This document shows, piece after piece, positions 16,449 to 24,229 of a stretch of 64,000 nucleotides of DNA. The notes beneath the pieces are model-generated. The model made no database searches, had not been told where the DNA came from, and was given only the letters and a program-made list of their open reading frames with translations. The first letter of the stretch is position 1, and every line of letters begins with the position of its first letter. Where the stretch lies: contig NZ_VIRS01000003.1 of NCBI RefSeq assembly GCF_006912135.1, positions 124,001 through 188,000 on the forward strand, in the 5' to 3' direction. This DNA comes from Cryptosporangium phraense (lineage in GTDB: Bacteria > Actinomycetota > Actinomycetes > Mycobacteriales > Cryptosporangiaceae). The position numbers and the translations under genes were made by a program.

Positions 16449-16907
16449 GTGCAACTTCTCGAGGCGAATGACGAACGGCTGGCGCTGACGACGCGTCAGC
16501 AGCGGACGAAGTGGGTCGTGGTCGTTGACCGTGACCTGCCGATCGGGCTGATCGCGAATGCGGCCGCGCTGCTGTCGGCGAGCGTCGGGCAGCAGGTGCC
16601 GGATCTGCTCGGGCCGGTCGTGACCGACGGGTCGGGGTTCGAGCACCAGCCGCTGCCGTACGTCGGATGTTCGATTCTCGGCGCGGACGCCGAGACCGTG
16701 CACCGCATCCGCACGAAGGCCGCGACGAAGCCGACGCTGTTCGTGGCCGACGTGCCTCGGGCCGCCCAGCAGGCGACGTCGCACACGGACTACCAGGCCG
16801 TGATGGCGGCGACGTCGGAGGAGGAGATGGCTTATTACGCGGTCGCGCTGGTCGGGCCGCGGAATCAGGTCGACAAGCTCGTCGGCGGCCTGACCCTGCT
16901 CCGATGA
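16449..16907 (+). CDS. DUF2000 family protein
   Basis: A 152-residue protein matching the DUF2000 pattern: KWVVVVDRDLPIGLIANAAALLSASVG near the start, then PLPYVGCSILGA and a C-terminal YYAVALVGPRNQVDKLVGGL. The fold resembles peptidyl-tRNA hydrolase 2, but no activity is established. The GTG start gives the family's usual N-terminus. Its stop overlaps the next gene's ATG (ATGA), so the two are coupled. The divergent Lrp gene is its probable regulator. Confidence 0.8.
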   Translation: MQLLEANDERLALTTRQQRTKWVVVVDRDLPIGLIANAAALLSASVGQQVPDLLGPVVTDGSGFEHQPLPYVGCSILGADAETVHRIRTKAATKPTLFVADVPRAAQQATSHTDYQAVMAATSEEEMAYYAVALVGPRNQVDKLVGGLTLLR

Positions 16908-17161
16908 CCGACGTCGGCGATTTCGTAGACGCCGTCGACCTCGTCGATCTCGTTGACCGGGTCGCGCGGCTCGCGGGCACCGGTCCGGCCCGGGTCGTGG
17001 CGTCGTCGGTGACCGCGACGGCGGCAGGCCGGCCGGTCGTGATGCTGCGCCTCGACACCGGGGCGGAGTTCCGCTGGTCCCGTCCCGCCGTCGGCGTGAC
17101 CGCCCGCGACCTGGACGCCGACTTCCGCGCGTGGTGCCGCAGTCGGCCGCTCGCGGGCTAG
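16904..17161 (+). CDS. Hypothetical protein coupled to DUF2000
   Basis: An 85-residue protein with an acidic, Val/Asp-rich N-terminus (VGDFVDAVDLVDLVDRV) and a Trp-containing C-terminal half. No family is recognised. It overlaps the DUF2000 stop by 4 bases, implying translational coupling. It runs into a transposase remnant at its 3' end (convergent, overlapping by 4 bases). Its C-terminus may have been altered by that insertion. Confidence 0.55.
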   Translation: MTDVGDFVDAVDLVDLVDRVARLAGTGPARVVASSVTATAAGRPVVMLRLDTGAEFRWSRPAVGVTARDLDADFRAWCRSRPLAG

Positions 17162-17545
17162 TTGTTCGGCTCCGACAGGGTGGTGGGTGTGAGTGGTCGC
17201 CGGTCGCGGTGCAGGCAGGCGTAGCCGCTCATCGGGTGGCGGTTCTTGCGGGCGATGGGCGTGGCCCGGGCGGGGCGTCCGCCGGTCGCGCGTCCGGGGA
17301 CGCGGTGGCCGCCGCCGTCGCGGATCCGGCCGAGTTTCTTGACGTCGACGTGGATCGGATCGCCGGGTGCGCCGCCTTCGTGGCGGCGGATCGTGACACC
17401 GGTGGCGCGGTCGAGATGGGCCGGTCAGGCGGTAGCGGGTCGTCTTCACGGGCGTCTGCTGGTGCGCGCGGACCACGGTCGAGTCGACCGACACGTCCGA
17501 GGTGATTAGCCCGCGAGCCTGGGTCCGAGACCGCAGATTGGACAC
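17158..17545 (-). pseudogene. Chimaeric IS5/IS481 transposase remnant
   Basis: Reading on the minus strand, an IS5-type segment with TSDVSVDSTVVRAHQ (about 17545-17460) is followed, in another frame, by an IS481-type segment with DRATGVTIRRHEGGAPGDP and HVDVKKLGRIRDGGGHRV (about 17410-17290). It ends at a stop at 17158. Neither enzyme is complete and the catalytic residues downstream are lost. The joint implies successive insertions and deletions. The exact breakpoint cannot be fixed by eye. Confidence 0.65.
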
Positions 17546-17646
17546 GATCCGCGCCCACGACCAGTGGTTCGACGACCGTCACCAACCTATGTGGGCAGCA
17601 CGGCTAGTGCTCAGCGTCCGCATCGGCCGACGTGTTGTTCTGCGGT

Positions 17647-17688
17647 TTGGTCAACTTTCCTGACTACTTGGTCAAGTAAGTTGACCAA
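17647..17688. promoter_or_regulatory. TTGGTCAA operator-like array
   Basis: Three copies of TTGGTCAA lie here: direct at 17647-17654 and 17668-17675, inverted (TTGACCAA) at 17681-17688. The last two form a perfect 8-5-8 palindrome and the direct pair is 21 bases apart. This looks like a multi-site operator for a dimeric repressor. No matching regulator gene is adjacent. The 17546-17841 gap otherwise shows no gene, and the IS remnant lies on its left. Confidence 0.55.
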
Positions 17689-17841
17689 TTCCCAGAAGTA
17701 GCAGGCGATCCGGCGAGCGCGAAACCGACGAGCATGATGCCCAACTCGACAACGACCGGGTCCGCCGCTGTGACCGAGGGCGATCGCGACCAGTGTCCGG
17801 TCACCGTCGCCGCGCGAGAAATGCCGGGCCGGGACCGAACG

Positions 17842-18516
17842 CTAGCTCGGGGTGGCGGCCAGTTTGAGGCCGAAGCCGATCAGGGCGGTGCCGGTGACCC
17901 GGTCGATCGCGCGGCGGACGGCGGGACGGCTCAGCCAGCGGCGCAGGGTGTGGGCGGCCAGGATCAGGCCGGTGAACCAGAGCATGCCCTCGGCGTTGTG
18001 CACGAGCGCCAGCAGGAGGCCCATGAGCAGGTGCGGGGCGTGCTCGGGCAGGAACTGCGGGATCACCGCCAGGTAGAACGCACCCACCTTCGGATTCAAC
18101 AGATTGGTCAACACCCCCCGCCGCCAAGCCCGCCACCCCCCATCCCGCCCCGCGCCCGCGCCGCCCGCGCCCGCGCCCGCGCTGCCCGCGCCTGCGCTGC
18201 CCGCGCCCGGGCCCGGGGTGGCCGCGCGGGGGCCGAGCGTCTCCCGGATCAGCTGAACGCCCAGGAACACCAGGTACGCAGCGCCCGCCACCCGGAGCAC
18301 GGTGTACGCCACCGTCGACGCCGTGAGCAGCGCCGACACCCCCACCGCGGCCGCCGCCCCCCACGCCAGCGCCCCGGTCCCGATCCCCACCGCGGCCGCG
18401 AACGCCGGACGACGCCCACTCACGATCGCGGTCCGCAGCACATACGTCGTATCCAGCCCCGGCACGATCGTCAGCAACGCGGCCACCACGGCAAACGACA
18501 CGAGAGCAGAGATCAC
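17842..18516 (-). CDS. LysE/RhtB family amino-acid exporter
   Basis: About 224 residues with roughly six hydrophobic segments. The family motif is seen as LTIVPGLDTTYVLRTAI near the N-terminus, and the second-half signature as GVLTNLLNPKVGAFYLAVIPQF. LysE/RhtB proteins export amino acids or related metabolites across the cytoplasmic membrane. Between the halves (about 18140-18225) is an unusual Gly/Ala tract encoded by short GC-rich repeats, lying in the expected cytoplasmic loop. I start at GTG 18516, which gives the usual ISALVSF N-terminus; GTG 18546 is an alternative. It is divergent from the FAD oxidoreductase. Confidence 0.85.
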   Translation of the reverse strand: MISALVSFAVVAALLTIVPGLDTTYVLRTAIVSGRRPAFAAAVGIGTGALAWGAAAAVGVSALLTASTVAYTVLRVAGAAYLVFLGVQLIRETLGPRAATPGPGAGSAGAGSAGAGAGGAGAGRDGGWRAWRRGVLTNLLNPKVGAFYLAVIPQFLPEHAPHLLMGLLLALVHNAEGMLWFTGLILAAHTLRRWLSRPAVRRAIDRVTGTALIGFGLKLAATPS

Positions 18517-18606
18517 GCCCCCAGTCTGACCTGTGACCCCGGACACACCGGCTCACGACGAGACGTTCCCACTCCGTCCCCTGCGCGACGAGAGAGAGGA
18601 ACGACC

Positions 18607-19746
18607 ATGCACGAGATCGTGGTACTCGGCGCGGGCTACTCGGGGCTCTCCGCGACGACGGGTCTGGCCGGCCGTCTCGGCGCGCGGAGCGACGTCCGCA
18701 TCACGGTGGTGAACCCCGGCGAACGGTTCACCGAACGACTGCGGCTGCACCAGGTGGCGGCCGGTCAGCAGGTCGCGGACCTGCGGATCCCGGACCTCCT
18801 GCGGAAGACCGGCGTCCGGCTGGTGCCGGGCTGGGTGACCGCGGTCGACGCCGACGCCCGGACCGTCCGCATCGACGACGAGCGGGAACTGGCCTACGAC
18901 ACGCTCGTGTACGCACTGGGCGCGGTCGCCGACACCGCCGCGGTGCCCGGCGCCGACGAGCACGCGTACACGGTCGACAACGCCCGCCTGTTCGCCGAGC
19001 GCCTCCCCGGTAAGCGCACGGTCGCGGTCTGCGGCACCGGCCTCACCGGCATCGAGGCCGCCACCGAACTCGCCGAGTCCCACCCCGGCCTGACCGTCAC
19101 GCTCGTCGGCCGCGACGAACCCGGTGCGCGCCTCGGCCCCAAAGCCAAGGCCCACCTCGACCGCGCTCTCGACCGCCTCGGGATACACGTCCGCCGAGCC
19201 GAGATCGTCGCGATCGACGCCGACGGCGTCACGCTGGCCGACGGGCACCTCCCGGCCGACGCCGTGCTCTGGACCAGCGGCGTCCGGGTCTCGCCGCTGG
19301 CCGCGAAGGCCGGTCTCGACGTCGACGAGCGCGGCCGGATCCGCACCGGCCCGACGCTCCGCTCGCTCTCGCACCCGGACGTCGTCGCGATCGGCGACGC
19401 GGCCGCGATCCGGCAGTCGTACGGCGTTCTGCACGGCACCTGCCAGAGCGGCATGCCCACCGGCGCCTACGCGGCCTGGGCGATCGCCCGCGCGCTGGCC
19501 GGTAAGCCGGTCAAGCCGTTCCGGTTCGGCTACCTGCACGTGCCGATCAGCCTCGGCCGCCGCGACGCGGTCGTCCAGTTCACCCATCCGGACGATTCAC
19601 CGAAGCGCCTCGCGCTGACCGGAGGCCTCGCCCGCTGGTACAAGGAGACCGTGAGCGGATCACCGTGGCCCACGCTGAGCCGCACGGCCGCGGCACCGAA
19701 GATCACGATGCTCGGCTGGCGGAGGGGCGGTCGCTACACCCGATGA
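18607..19746 (+). CDS. FAD/NAD(P)-dependent oxidoreductase (NDH-2-like)
   Basis: A 379-residue pyridine nucleotide-disulfide oxidoreductase-type flavoprotein. The FAD motif is VVLGAGYSGLSATTGL (residues 5-20). The NAD motif is VAVCGTGLTGIEAATELA (about 140-157). The late FAD motif is HPDVVAIGDAAAI. There is no redox-active CxxC, and the pattern is close to type II NADH dehydrogenase/FSP1-like enzymes. The ATG follows a GAGAGAGGAA stretch. Its stop overlaps the start of the ECF sigma gene (ATGA). Such oxidoreductases are the typical partner and regulated target of ECF41 sigma factors. Confidence 0.88.
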   Translation: MHEIVVLGAGYSGLSATTGLAGRLGARSDVRITVVNPGERFTERLRLHQVAAGQQVADLRIPDLLRKTGVRLVPGWVTAVDADARTVRIDDERELAYDTLVYALGAVADTAAVPGADEHAYTVDNARLFAERLPGKRTVAVCGTGLTGIEAATELAESHPGLTVTLVGRDEPGARLGPKAKAHLDRALDRLGIHVRRAEIVAIDADGVTLADGHLPADAVLWTSGVRVSPLAAKAGLDVDERGRIRTGPTLRSLSHPDVVAIGDAAAIRQSYGVLHGTCQSGMPTGAYAAWAIARALAGKPVKPFRFGYLHVPISLGRRDAVVQFTHPDDSPKRLALTGGLARWYKETVSGSPWPTLSRTAAAPKITMLGWRRGGRYTR

Positions 19747-20621
19747 ACCCCTTCGACGAACACCGCGACCTGCTGTTCTCGGTGGCCTACCGCGTCCTCG
19801 GCAGCGCCGCCGACGCCGAGGACGCGGTGCAGGACGCCTGGCTGAAGTGGTCCGCGGCCGACCGGTCGAAGGTCGCCGACCCCCGCGCCTACCTGGTGCG
19901 GATCGTCACGAACACCGCGCTGGACCGGCTGCGGGCGGCCCAGGCCCGGCGGGAGACCTACGTCGGCCCCTGGCTGCCCGAGCCGATCCTGACCAGCTCC
20001 GACACGGCCGAGGTCGCGGAGTCGGTCTCGGTCGCGCTGCTCGTCGTGTTGGAGAGCCTGAGCCCGCTGGAACGCGCGGTCTTCGTGCTCCGGGAAGCCT
20101 TCGGCTTCGACTACACCGAGATCGCGGACGCCGTCGGGCGCTCCGCCGAGGCCGTGCGTCAGGCCGGGGTCCGAGCCCGGGCCCACGTCGACGACCGGCG
20201 ACCGCGGTTCCGGGCGACGAAGGCCCGGCACCGTGAGGTCACCGAGCGGTTCTTCGCCGCGGCGATCGGCGGCGATCTGAACACGCTGATGGAGCTGCTC
20301 GCCCCGGACGTGACGCTCTGGACCGACGGCGGCGGCAAGGTCCGGCAGGCGATGCGGCCGGTCGTCGGGGCCGAGCGGGTCGCCGCGTGGTTCGCCGGCG
20401 TGGCCACGCGTCCGTATGAAGGCGTGCACCCGACCGAGATGGCGGCCGAGGTCGTGGACCTCAACGGGGCACCCGGGGTCGTCTTCCGCGGCGCCGGCCG
20501 CGTCGTCTCGACGCTGACGTTCGCGTTGAATGCGGACGGACGCATCGCGGCCATCCACAACGTGGCGAACCCTGACAAGCTCCGCGCAGTCACCACCTCG
20601 ATCGTGCACCCGGTCATCTGA
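19743..20621 (+). CDS. ECF41-type sigma factor with SnoaL C-terminal domain
   Basis: A 292-residue sigma factor. Sigma region 2 lies at about residues 5-75 (AYRVLGSAADAEDAVQDAWLKW), region 4 at about 110-160 (LSPLERAVFVLREAFGFDYTEIA). A SnoaL-like domain occupies about 175-285 with the ECF41 motif WTDGGGK. In this group the C-terminal domain, rather than a separate anti-sigma factor, modulates activity. It is translationally coupled to the upstream FAD oxidoreductase, matching the conserved ECF41-oxidoreductase linkage. An ECF41 promoter would be expected before 18607. Confidence 0.92.
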   Translation: MNPFDEHRDLLFSVAYRVLGSAADAEDAVQDAWLKWSAADRSKVADPRAYLVRIVTNTALDRLRAAQARRETYVGPWLPEPILTSSDTAEVAESVSVALLVVLESLSPLERAVFVLREAFGFDYTEIADAVGRSAEAVRQAGVRARAHVDDRRPRFRATKARHREVTERFFAAAIGGDLNTLMELLAPDVTLWTDGGGKVRQAMRPVVGAERVAAWFAGVATRPYEGVHPTEMAAEVVDLNGAPGVVFRGAGRVVSTLTFALNADGRIAAIHNVANPDKLRAVTTSIVHPVI

Positions 20622-20689
20622 CTGATGCGCTTGCGTGCGGACGGTGCAGGATAGGGTCGTTGGCGGCGTGAGCGGAGGGAACGAACGCG

Positions 20690-21697
20690 ATGGTCAAGCC
20701 GGTCGAATCGCAGCCGGTGCTCACCCCGCTCACCGAGGCGGCGCTGTTCCTCGTGCTGGTGATCCGGGACGGCGGCGAGGACGTGGTCCGCGACCTGGTG
20801 CCCGACATCGCGGGCCTCGGCCGGTCGGTCGGGTTCCGATCGCCCGAGGGTGACCTCAAGGTCGTCGCCGGGTTCGGCTCGGACGCCTGGGACCGGCTGT
20901 TCGGCGGCCCGCGCCCGGCCGAGCTGCACCCGTTCGTCCCGCTCGACGGGCCTCGTCACCGGGCGCCGTCCACGCCGGGTGACCTGATCTTCCACGTCCG
21001 GGCCCGCCGGATGGACCTCTGCTTCGAGTTCGCGACGCAGCTGATGAAGCGGTTGCGCGGCGCGGTCGAGGTCGTCGACGAGACGGTCGGCTTCCGGTAC
21101 TTCGACCAGCGCGACCTGATGGGCTTCGTCGACGGCACCGAGAACCCCACCGGCGCGGCCGCGCTCGACGCCGCCGCGATCGGCGACGAGGACCCGGACT
21201 TCACCGGCGGCAGCTACGTCGTCGTGCAGAAGTACCTCCACGACATCGACGCCTGGAACGCGCTGCCGGTGGAGGCCCAGGAGCACGTGATCGGCCGCAC
21301 GAAGCTCGACGACATCGAGCTCCCCGACGACGTCAAGCCGGCGAACTCGCACGTGGCGCTGAACACGATCGAGGACGAGGACGGCAACGAGCTGCAGATC
21401 GTCCGCGACAACATGCCGTTCGGGTCGGTCGGGTCGGGGGAGTTCGGCACGTACTTCATCGGGTACGCGAAGACGCCGTCGATCACCGAGCGGATGCTGC
21501 GGAACATGTTCCTCGGCGATCCGCCGGGCGTCACCGACCGGATCCTCGACTTCTCGACCGCGGTCACCGGCAGCCTGTTCTTCGTCCCCAGCGCCGACTT
21601 CCTGGACGACCCGCCCGGGCCGCGCGTCGAACAAACGACCACCACTGACGACGGATCCCTGCGCATCGGCAGCCTCAAGAGGAGCACCGCACCGTGA
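20690..21697 (+). CDS. Dye-decolorizing peroxidase, encapsulin cargo
   Basis: A 335-residue heme peroxidase of the DyP family, uses hydrogen peroxide to oxidise diverse substrates. The signature GFVDGTENP (about residues 145-153) carries the catalytic Asp. The heme-ligand His lies in NSHVALN and the distal Arg in QIVRDNMPFG. The C-terminal tail has DGSLRIGSLK, the targeting peptide that docks cargo inside encapsulin shells. The ATG follows GGAGGGA by about 9 bases. The stop overlaps the encapsulin start by 4 bases (GTGA), so cargo and shell are co-translated. Confidence 0.95.
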   Translation: MVKPVESQPVLTPLTEAALFLVLVIRDGGEDVVRDLVPDIAGLGRSVGFRSPEGDLKVVAGFGSDAWDRLFGGPRPAELHPFVPLDGPRHRAPSTPGDLIFHVRARRMDLCFEFATQLMKRLRGAVEVVDETVGFRYFDQRDLMGFVDGTENPTGAAALDAAAIGDEDPDFTGGSYVVVQKYLHDIDAWNALPVEAQEHVIGRTKLDDIELPDDVKPANSHVALNTIEDEDGNELQIVRDNMPFGSVGSGEFGTYFIGYAKTPSITERMLRNMFLGDPPGVTDRILDFSTAVTGSLFFVPSADFLDDPPGPRVEQTTTTDDGSLRIGSLKRSTAP

Positions 21698-22494
21698 ACA
21701 ACCTGTACCGCGAGCTCGCGCCGATCTCCGACGTCGCCTGGGCCGACATCGAGACCGAGGCGCGCCGCACGTTCACCCGTCACCTGGCCGCGCGCCGGGT
21801 CGTCGACGTGCTCGGCCCGTCGGGCGAGGAGCTGTCCGCCGTCGGCACCGGTCACCTGACCGAGCTCGCCGCCCCGGCCGACGGCGTGCGGGCCCGCAGC
21901 CGGAACGTCCAGTCGATCGTCGAGTTCCGGATCCCGTTCGTCGTCGACCGCCAGGCCGTGGACGACGTCGAGCGGGGCGCGAAGGACTCGGACTGGCAGC
22001 CGGTCAAGGACGCGGCCAAGGCGCTGGCGTTCGCCGAGGACCGCGCGATCCTCGACGGGTACGCGGCCGCCGGCATCGTCGGCCTCCGCCCGGGCAGCAG
22101 CAACGCGACGATCGCGCTGCCCGGCGACGTCCGGGAGTACCCGACCGCGGTCGCGCAGGCGATCTCGTCGCTGCGGCTGGCCGGTGTGGACGGTCCGTAC
22201 AGCCTGCTGCTCTCGGCCGAGGCCTACACCGCGGTCGCCGAGACCGCCGACCACGGCTACCCGATCCACGAGCACATCGCCCGCGTCCTGCGCGACGGCG
22301 AGATCATCTGGGCGCCGGCGATCGACGGGGCGGTCGTGCTCTCGACCCGCGGCGGGGACTTCGAGCTGTACCTGGGCCAGGACGTGTCGATCGGCTACCT
22401 GTCGCACGACGCGAACTCGATCGAGCTCTACTTCCAGGAGTCGCTCACGTTCCTCGTCCAGACCAGCGAAGCCTCGGTCAACCTGACCTCCTAG
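21694..22494 (+). CDS. Type I encapsulin shell protein
   Basis: A 266-residue HK97-fold protein that self-assembles into a hollow protein nanocompartment. The N-terminus MNNLYRELAPISDVAWADIE is the hallmark of family 1 encapsulins. Later blocks RVVDVLGPSG, FRIPFVVDRQ, AFAEDRAILDGY and YLGQDVSIGYLSHD are equally typical. It starts at a GTG overlapping the peroxidase stop. The DyP enzyme with its C-terminal loading peptide is its cargo. The compartment probably confines peroxidase chemistry under oxidative stress. Confidence 0.95.
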   Translation: MNNLYRELAPISDVAWADIETEARRTFTRHLAARRVVDVLGPSGEELSAVGTGHLTELAAPADGVRARSRNVQSIVEFRIPFVVDRQAVDDVERGAKDSDWQPVKDAAKALAFAEDRAILDGYAAAGIVGLRPGSSNATIALPGDVREYPTAVAQAISSLRLAGVDGPYSLLLSAEAYTAVAETADHGYPIHEHIARVLRDGEIIWAPAIDGAVVLSTRGGDFELYLGQDVSIGYLSHDANSIELYFQESLTFLVQTSEASVNLTS

Positions 22495-22533
22495 GCGGGC
22501 GCCAGGCTCGAACGTGAGGCCGGTCGCCGTCGC

Positions 22534-22564
22534 TTGACCTGAAGGTGGCTTCAGGTTGCACGCT
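22534..22564 (+). promoter_or_regulatory. MerR-type promoter/operator
   Basis: ACCTGAAG-gtgg-CTTCAGGT (22537-22556) is a perfect 8-base inverted repeat. It overlaps a -35 box TTGACC (22534-22539) and is followed after 19 bases by a -10-like CACGCT. An operator inside a lengthened spacer is the hallmark of promoters activated by MerR/SoxR-family proteins. Transcription would begin close to the ATG at 22572, so the message may be leaderless. The -10 match is weak and no MerR gene is in the window. Confidence 0.6.
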
Positions 22565-22571
22565 TCCGTCC

Positions 22572-22970
22572 ATGACGAACACCGATCTGGACGCCTTGGC
22601 CGACGTCGTCGCGACCCTCGAGCACTCACAGCAGCACGAGCTGCCCGACGAGTTCATCGGCCTGTTCCGGGACGACGCGTTCTGGACGACCGCCCACGGC
22701 AAGCGCCTGTTCGGCCGGGACGAAATCGCGGCTTTCACCCGTCAGGTGCTGCCGGGCGCGATGGCCGAGTCGACCGCGACCTACGAGATCGAGCACGTGC
22801 TGTTCCTGCGCCCGGACGTCGCCGCGGTGAAGGTGCGCCAGCGCGCGGTGACCCTCGACGGCGAGCCGATCGAGAACGAGCCGCCGGGCAGCCCGCTCTA
22901 CGTCCTCACCCGGGAAGACGGCGAGTGGCGCATCGCCGTCGGCCAAAACACGATCGTGCTCGCGGACTGA
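22572..22970 (+). CDS. SnoaL-like (SgcJ/EcaC type) protein
   Basis: A 132-residue protein of the SnoaL/NTF2-like fold. The start resembles SgcJ/EcaC-type proteins (helical N-terminus, FIGLFRDDAFWTTAHGKRLFGRDEIAAF), and the end has LYVLTREDGEWRIAVGQNTIV. Members bind or transform small molecules, often in secondary metabolism or stress. No active residues can be assigned. There is no ribosome-binding site before ATG 22572, which fits a leaderless transcript from the MerR-type promoter just upstream. The encapsulin gene ends 77 bases before it. Confidence 0.8.
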   Translation: MTNTDLDALADVVATLEHSQQHELPDEFIGLFRDDAFWTTAHGKRLFGRDEIAAFTRQVLPGAMAESTATYEIEHVLFLRPDVAAVKVRQRAVTLDGEPIENEPPGSPLYVLTREDGEWRIAVGQNTIVLAD

Positions 22971-23119
22971 CGGAGCTACGGTGAGTGGCATGGCGAGTCG
23001 GGCATTTCTTCGCCCCCGGCCGGGGATCGGCCGCGGGGGTGCCGACGTCCGTCGGTGAACCGCGAGGCCGGCGGCCGGGGGAGATGACGCCCTTTCCGCC
23101 GGCCCTCGAAGGACTCGCC

Positions 23120-24181
23120 GTGCAACTCCTCTCCGTCGACGAACTGGCCGCCGCGCTGCGGCTGCGCGACCTCACCGACCCCGCCTCCGGCCCGCACGCC
23201 CTGCAGCTGCTGCTGGCCGACGTGCTCCGTGCGCTCACCGACGCCTGGGGGTGCCGCCTCGACGTCCAGCGGCGGCACTCGCTGGTCAGCGTCGAAGACA
23301 ATTACGACCGCCTCGGGTATCCGCCGGACGCGGTCGCCCGGGACGTCCGCTACACCAGGTACGCCGCCGAGACCGTGGTGCTGCGCAGCCACACCACCGC
23401 TGGGGTCCCGGCCGCGCTGCGCACCCTCGACACCGACGACGACGTGCTGCTCGCCCTGCCCGGCCTCGTCTACCGCCGTGACACTTTCGACCGCCTGCAC
23501 ACCGGCGCGCCGCACCAGGTCGACCTCTGGCGGCTTTCGGCCCGGCCGCTCGGCCGCGCCGACCTGCACCGGATGATCGACCTGGTCGTCCGGGCCGTGC
23601 TGCCCGGGGCGCGCTGGCGGGCCACGCCGGCGTCCCATCCGTACACGAACGACGGCCTGCAGGTGGACGTCGAGACGCCGGACGGATGGGTCGAGCTGGC
23701 CGAGTGCGGCCTGGCCGCGCCGCACGTCGTGGGGCAGCGGAGCGGCCTGGCGCTCGGGCTGGGGCTCGACCGGGCCGTGATGCTGCGCAAGCGCCTCGAC
23801 GACATCCGGCTGCTCCGCTCGGAAGACCCGCGGGTGGCGGCGCAGATGTCCGATCTGGACCCTTGGCGCCCGGTGTCCCGCCGTCCGCCGATCCGGCGCG
23901 ACCTGTCGGTCGCGCTCGACGACCCTCCCGATGCCGAGCTCCTCGGCGACGCGGTCCGCACCGCGCTCGGTGACGACGCCGACGATCTGGAGGAGGTCGC
24001 GATCCTGTCCACGACGACGTACGACGCGCTGCCGGACGCGGCCCGGAAGCGGCTCGGCATCGAACCGGGCCAGGTCAACGTCCTGCTCCGGATCACCTTC
24101 CGTCCGATCGGGCGCACGCTCACCGACGCGGAGGCCAACCGGCGCCGGGCCGCCGTCCACCGGGCCCTGAGGAACGGCTGA
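23120..24181 (+). CDS. Orphan PheS-like ligase with FDX-ACB domain
   Basis: About 353 residues. The first two thirds are a class II aminoacyl-tRNA-synthetase core like PheS: DNYDRLGYPPDAVARD, then VLRSHTTAGVPAALR (motif 2 region) and GLGLDRAVMLRKRLDDIRLL (motif 3). The last 95 residues form an FDX-ACB domain like the PheT C-terminus (RRDLSVALDD ... RTLTDAEANRRR). This catalytic-core-plus-FDX-ACB layout resembles monomeric mitochondrial PheRS, but the coiled coil of bacterial PheS is absent. The group is annotated elsewhere as PheS-related mystery ligase. GTG 23120 follows AAGGA; ATG 23084 is an alternative start. Confidence 0.8.
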   Translation: MQLLSVDELAAALRLRDLTDPASGPHALQLLLADVLRALTDAWGCRLDVQRRHSLVSVEDNYDRLGYPPDAVARDVRYTRYAAETVVLRSHTTAGVPAALRTLDTDDDVLLALPGLVYRRDTFDRLHTGAPHQVDLWRLSARPLGRADLHRMIDLVVRAVLPGARWRATPASHPYTNDGLQVDVETPDGWVELAECGLAAPHVVGQRSGLALGLGLDRAVMLRKRLDDIRLLRSEDPRVAAQMSDLDPWRPVSRRPPIRRDLSVALDDPPDAELLGDAVRTALGDDADDLEEVAILSTTTYDALPDAARKRLGIEPGQVNVLLRITFRPIGRTLTDAEANRRRAAVHRALRNG

Positions 24182-24183
24182 AG

Positions 24184-24222
24184 CCGGCCCGCGCCGTTCC
24201 CGGACGGTGCGGCGCGGGCCGG
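24184..24222. terminator. Hairpin terminator between convergent genes
   Basis: CCGGCCCGCGCCG (24184-24196) pairs perfectly over 13 bases with 24210-24222 around a 13-base loop. It lies between the end of the PheS-like gene and the end of the convergent acyl-CoA ligase gene, so it can serve both. There is no U-tract, as is usual in high-GC actinobacteria. Confidence 0.75.
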
Positions 24223-24229
24223 GGCCTGG

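Noticed and set aside
17734-18606. N-terminal extension of the FAD oxidoreductase frame
   Set aside because: Antisense to the LysE gene; the Rossmann motif starts right after ATG 18607, which has a good ribosome-binding site.
20631-20657. TTGCGT and TAGGGT promoter before the DyP gene
   Set aside because: The spacer is only 15 bases and both boxes are degenerate, so support is insufficient.
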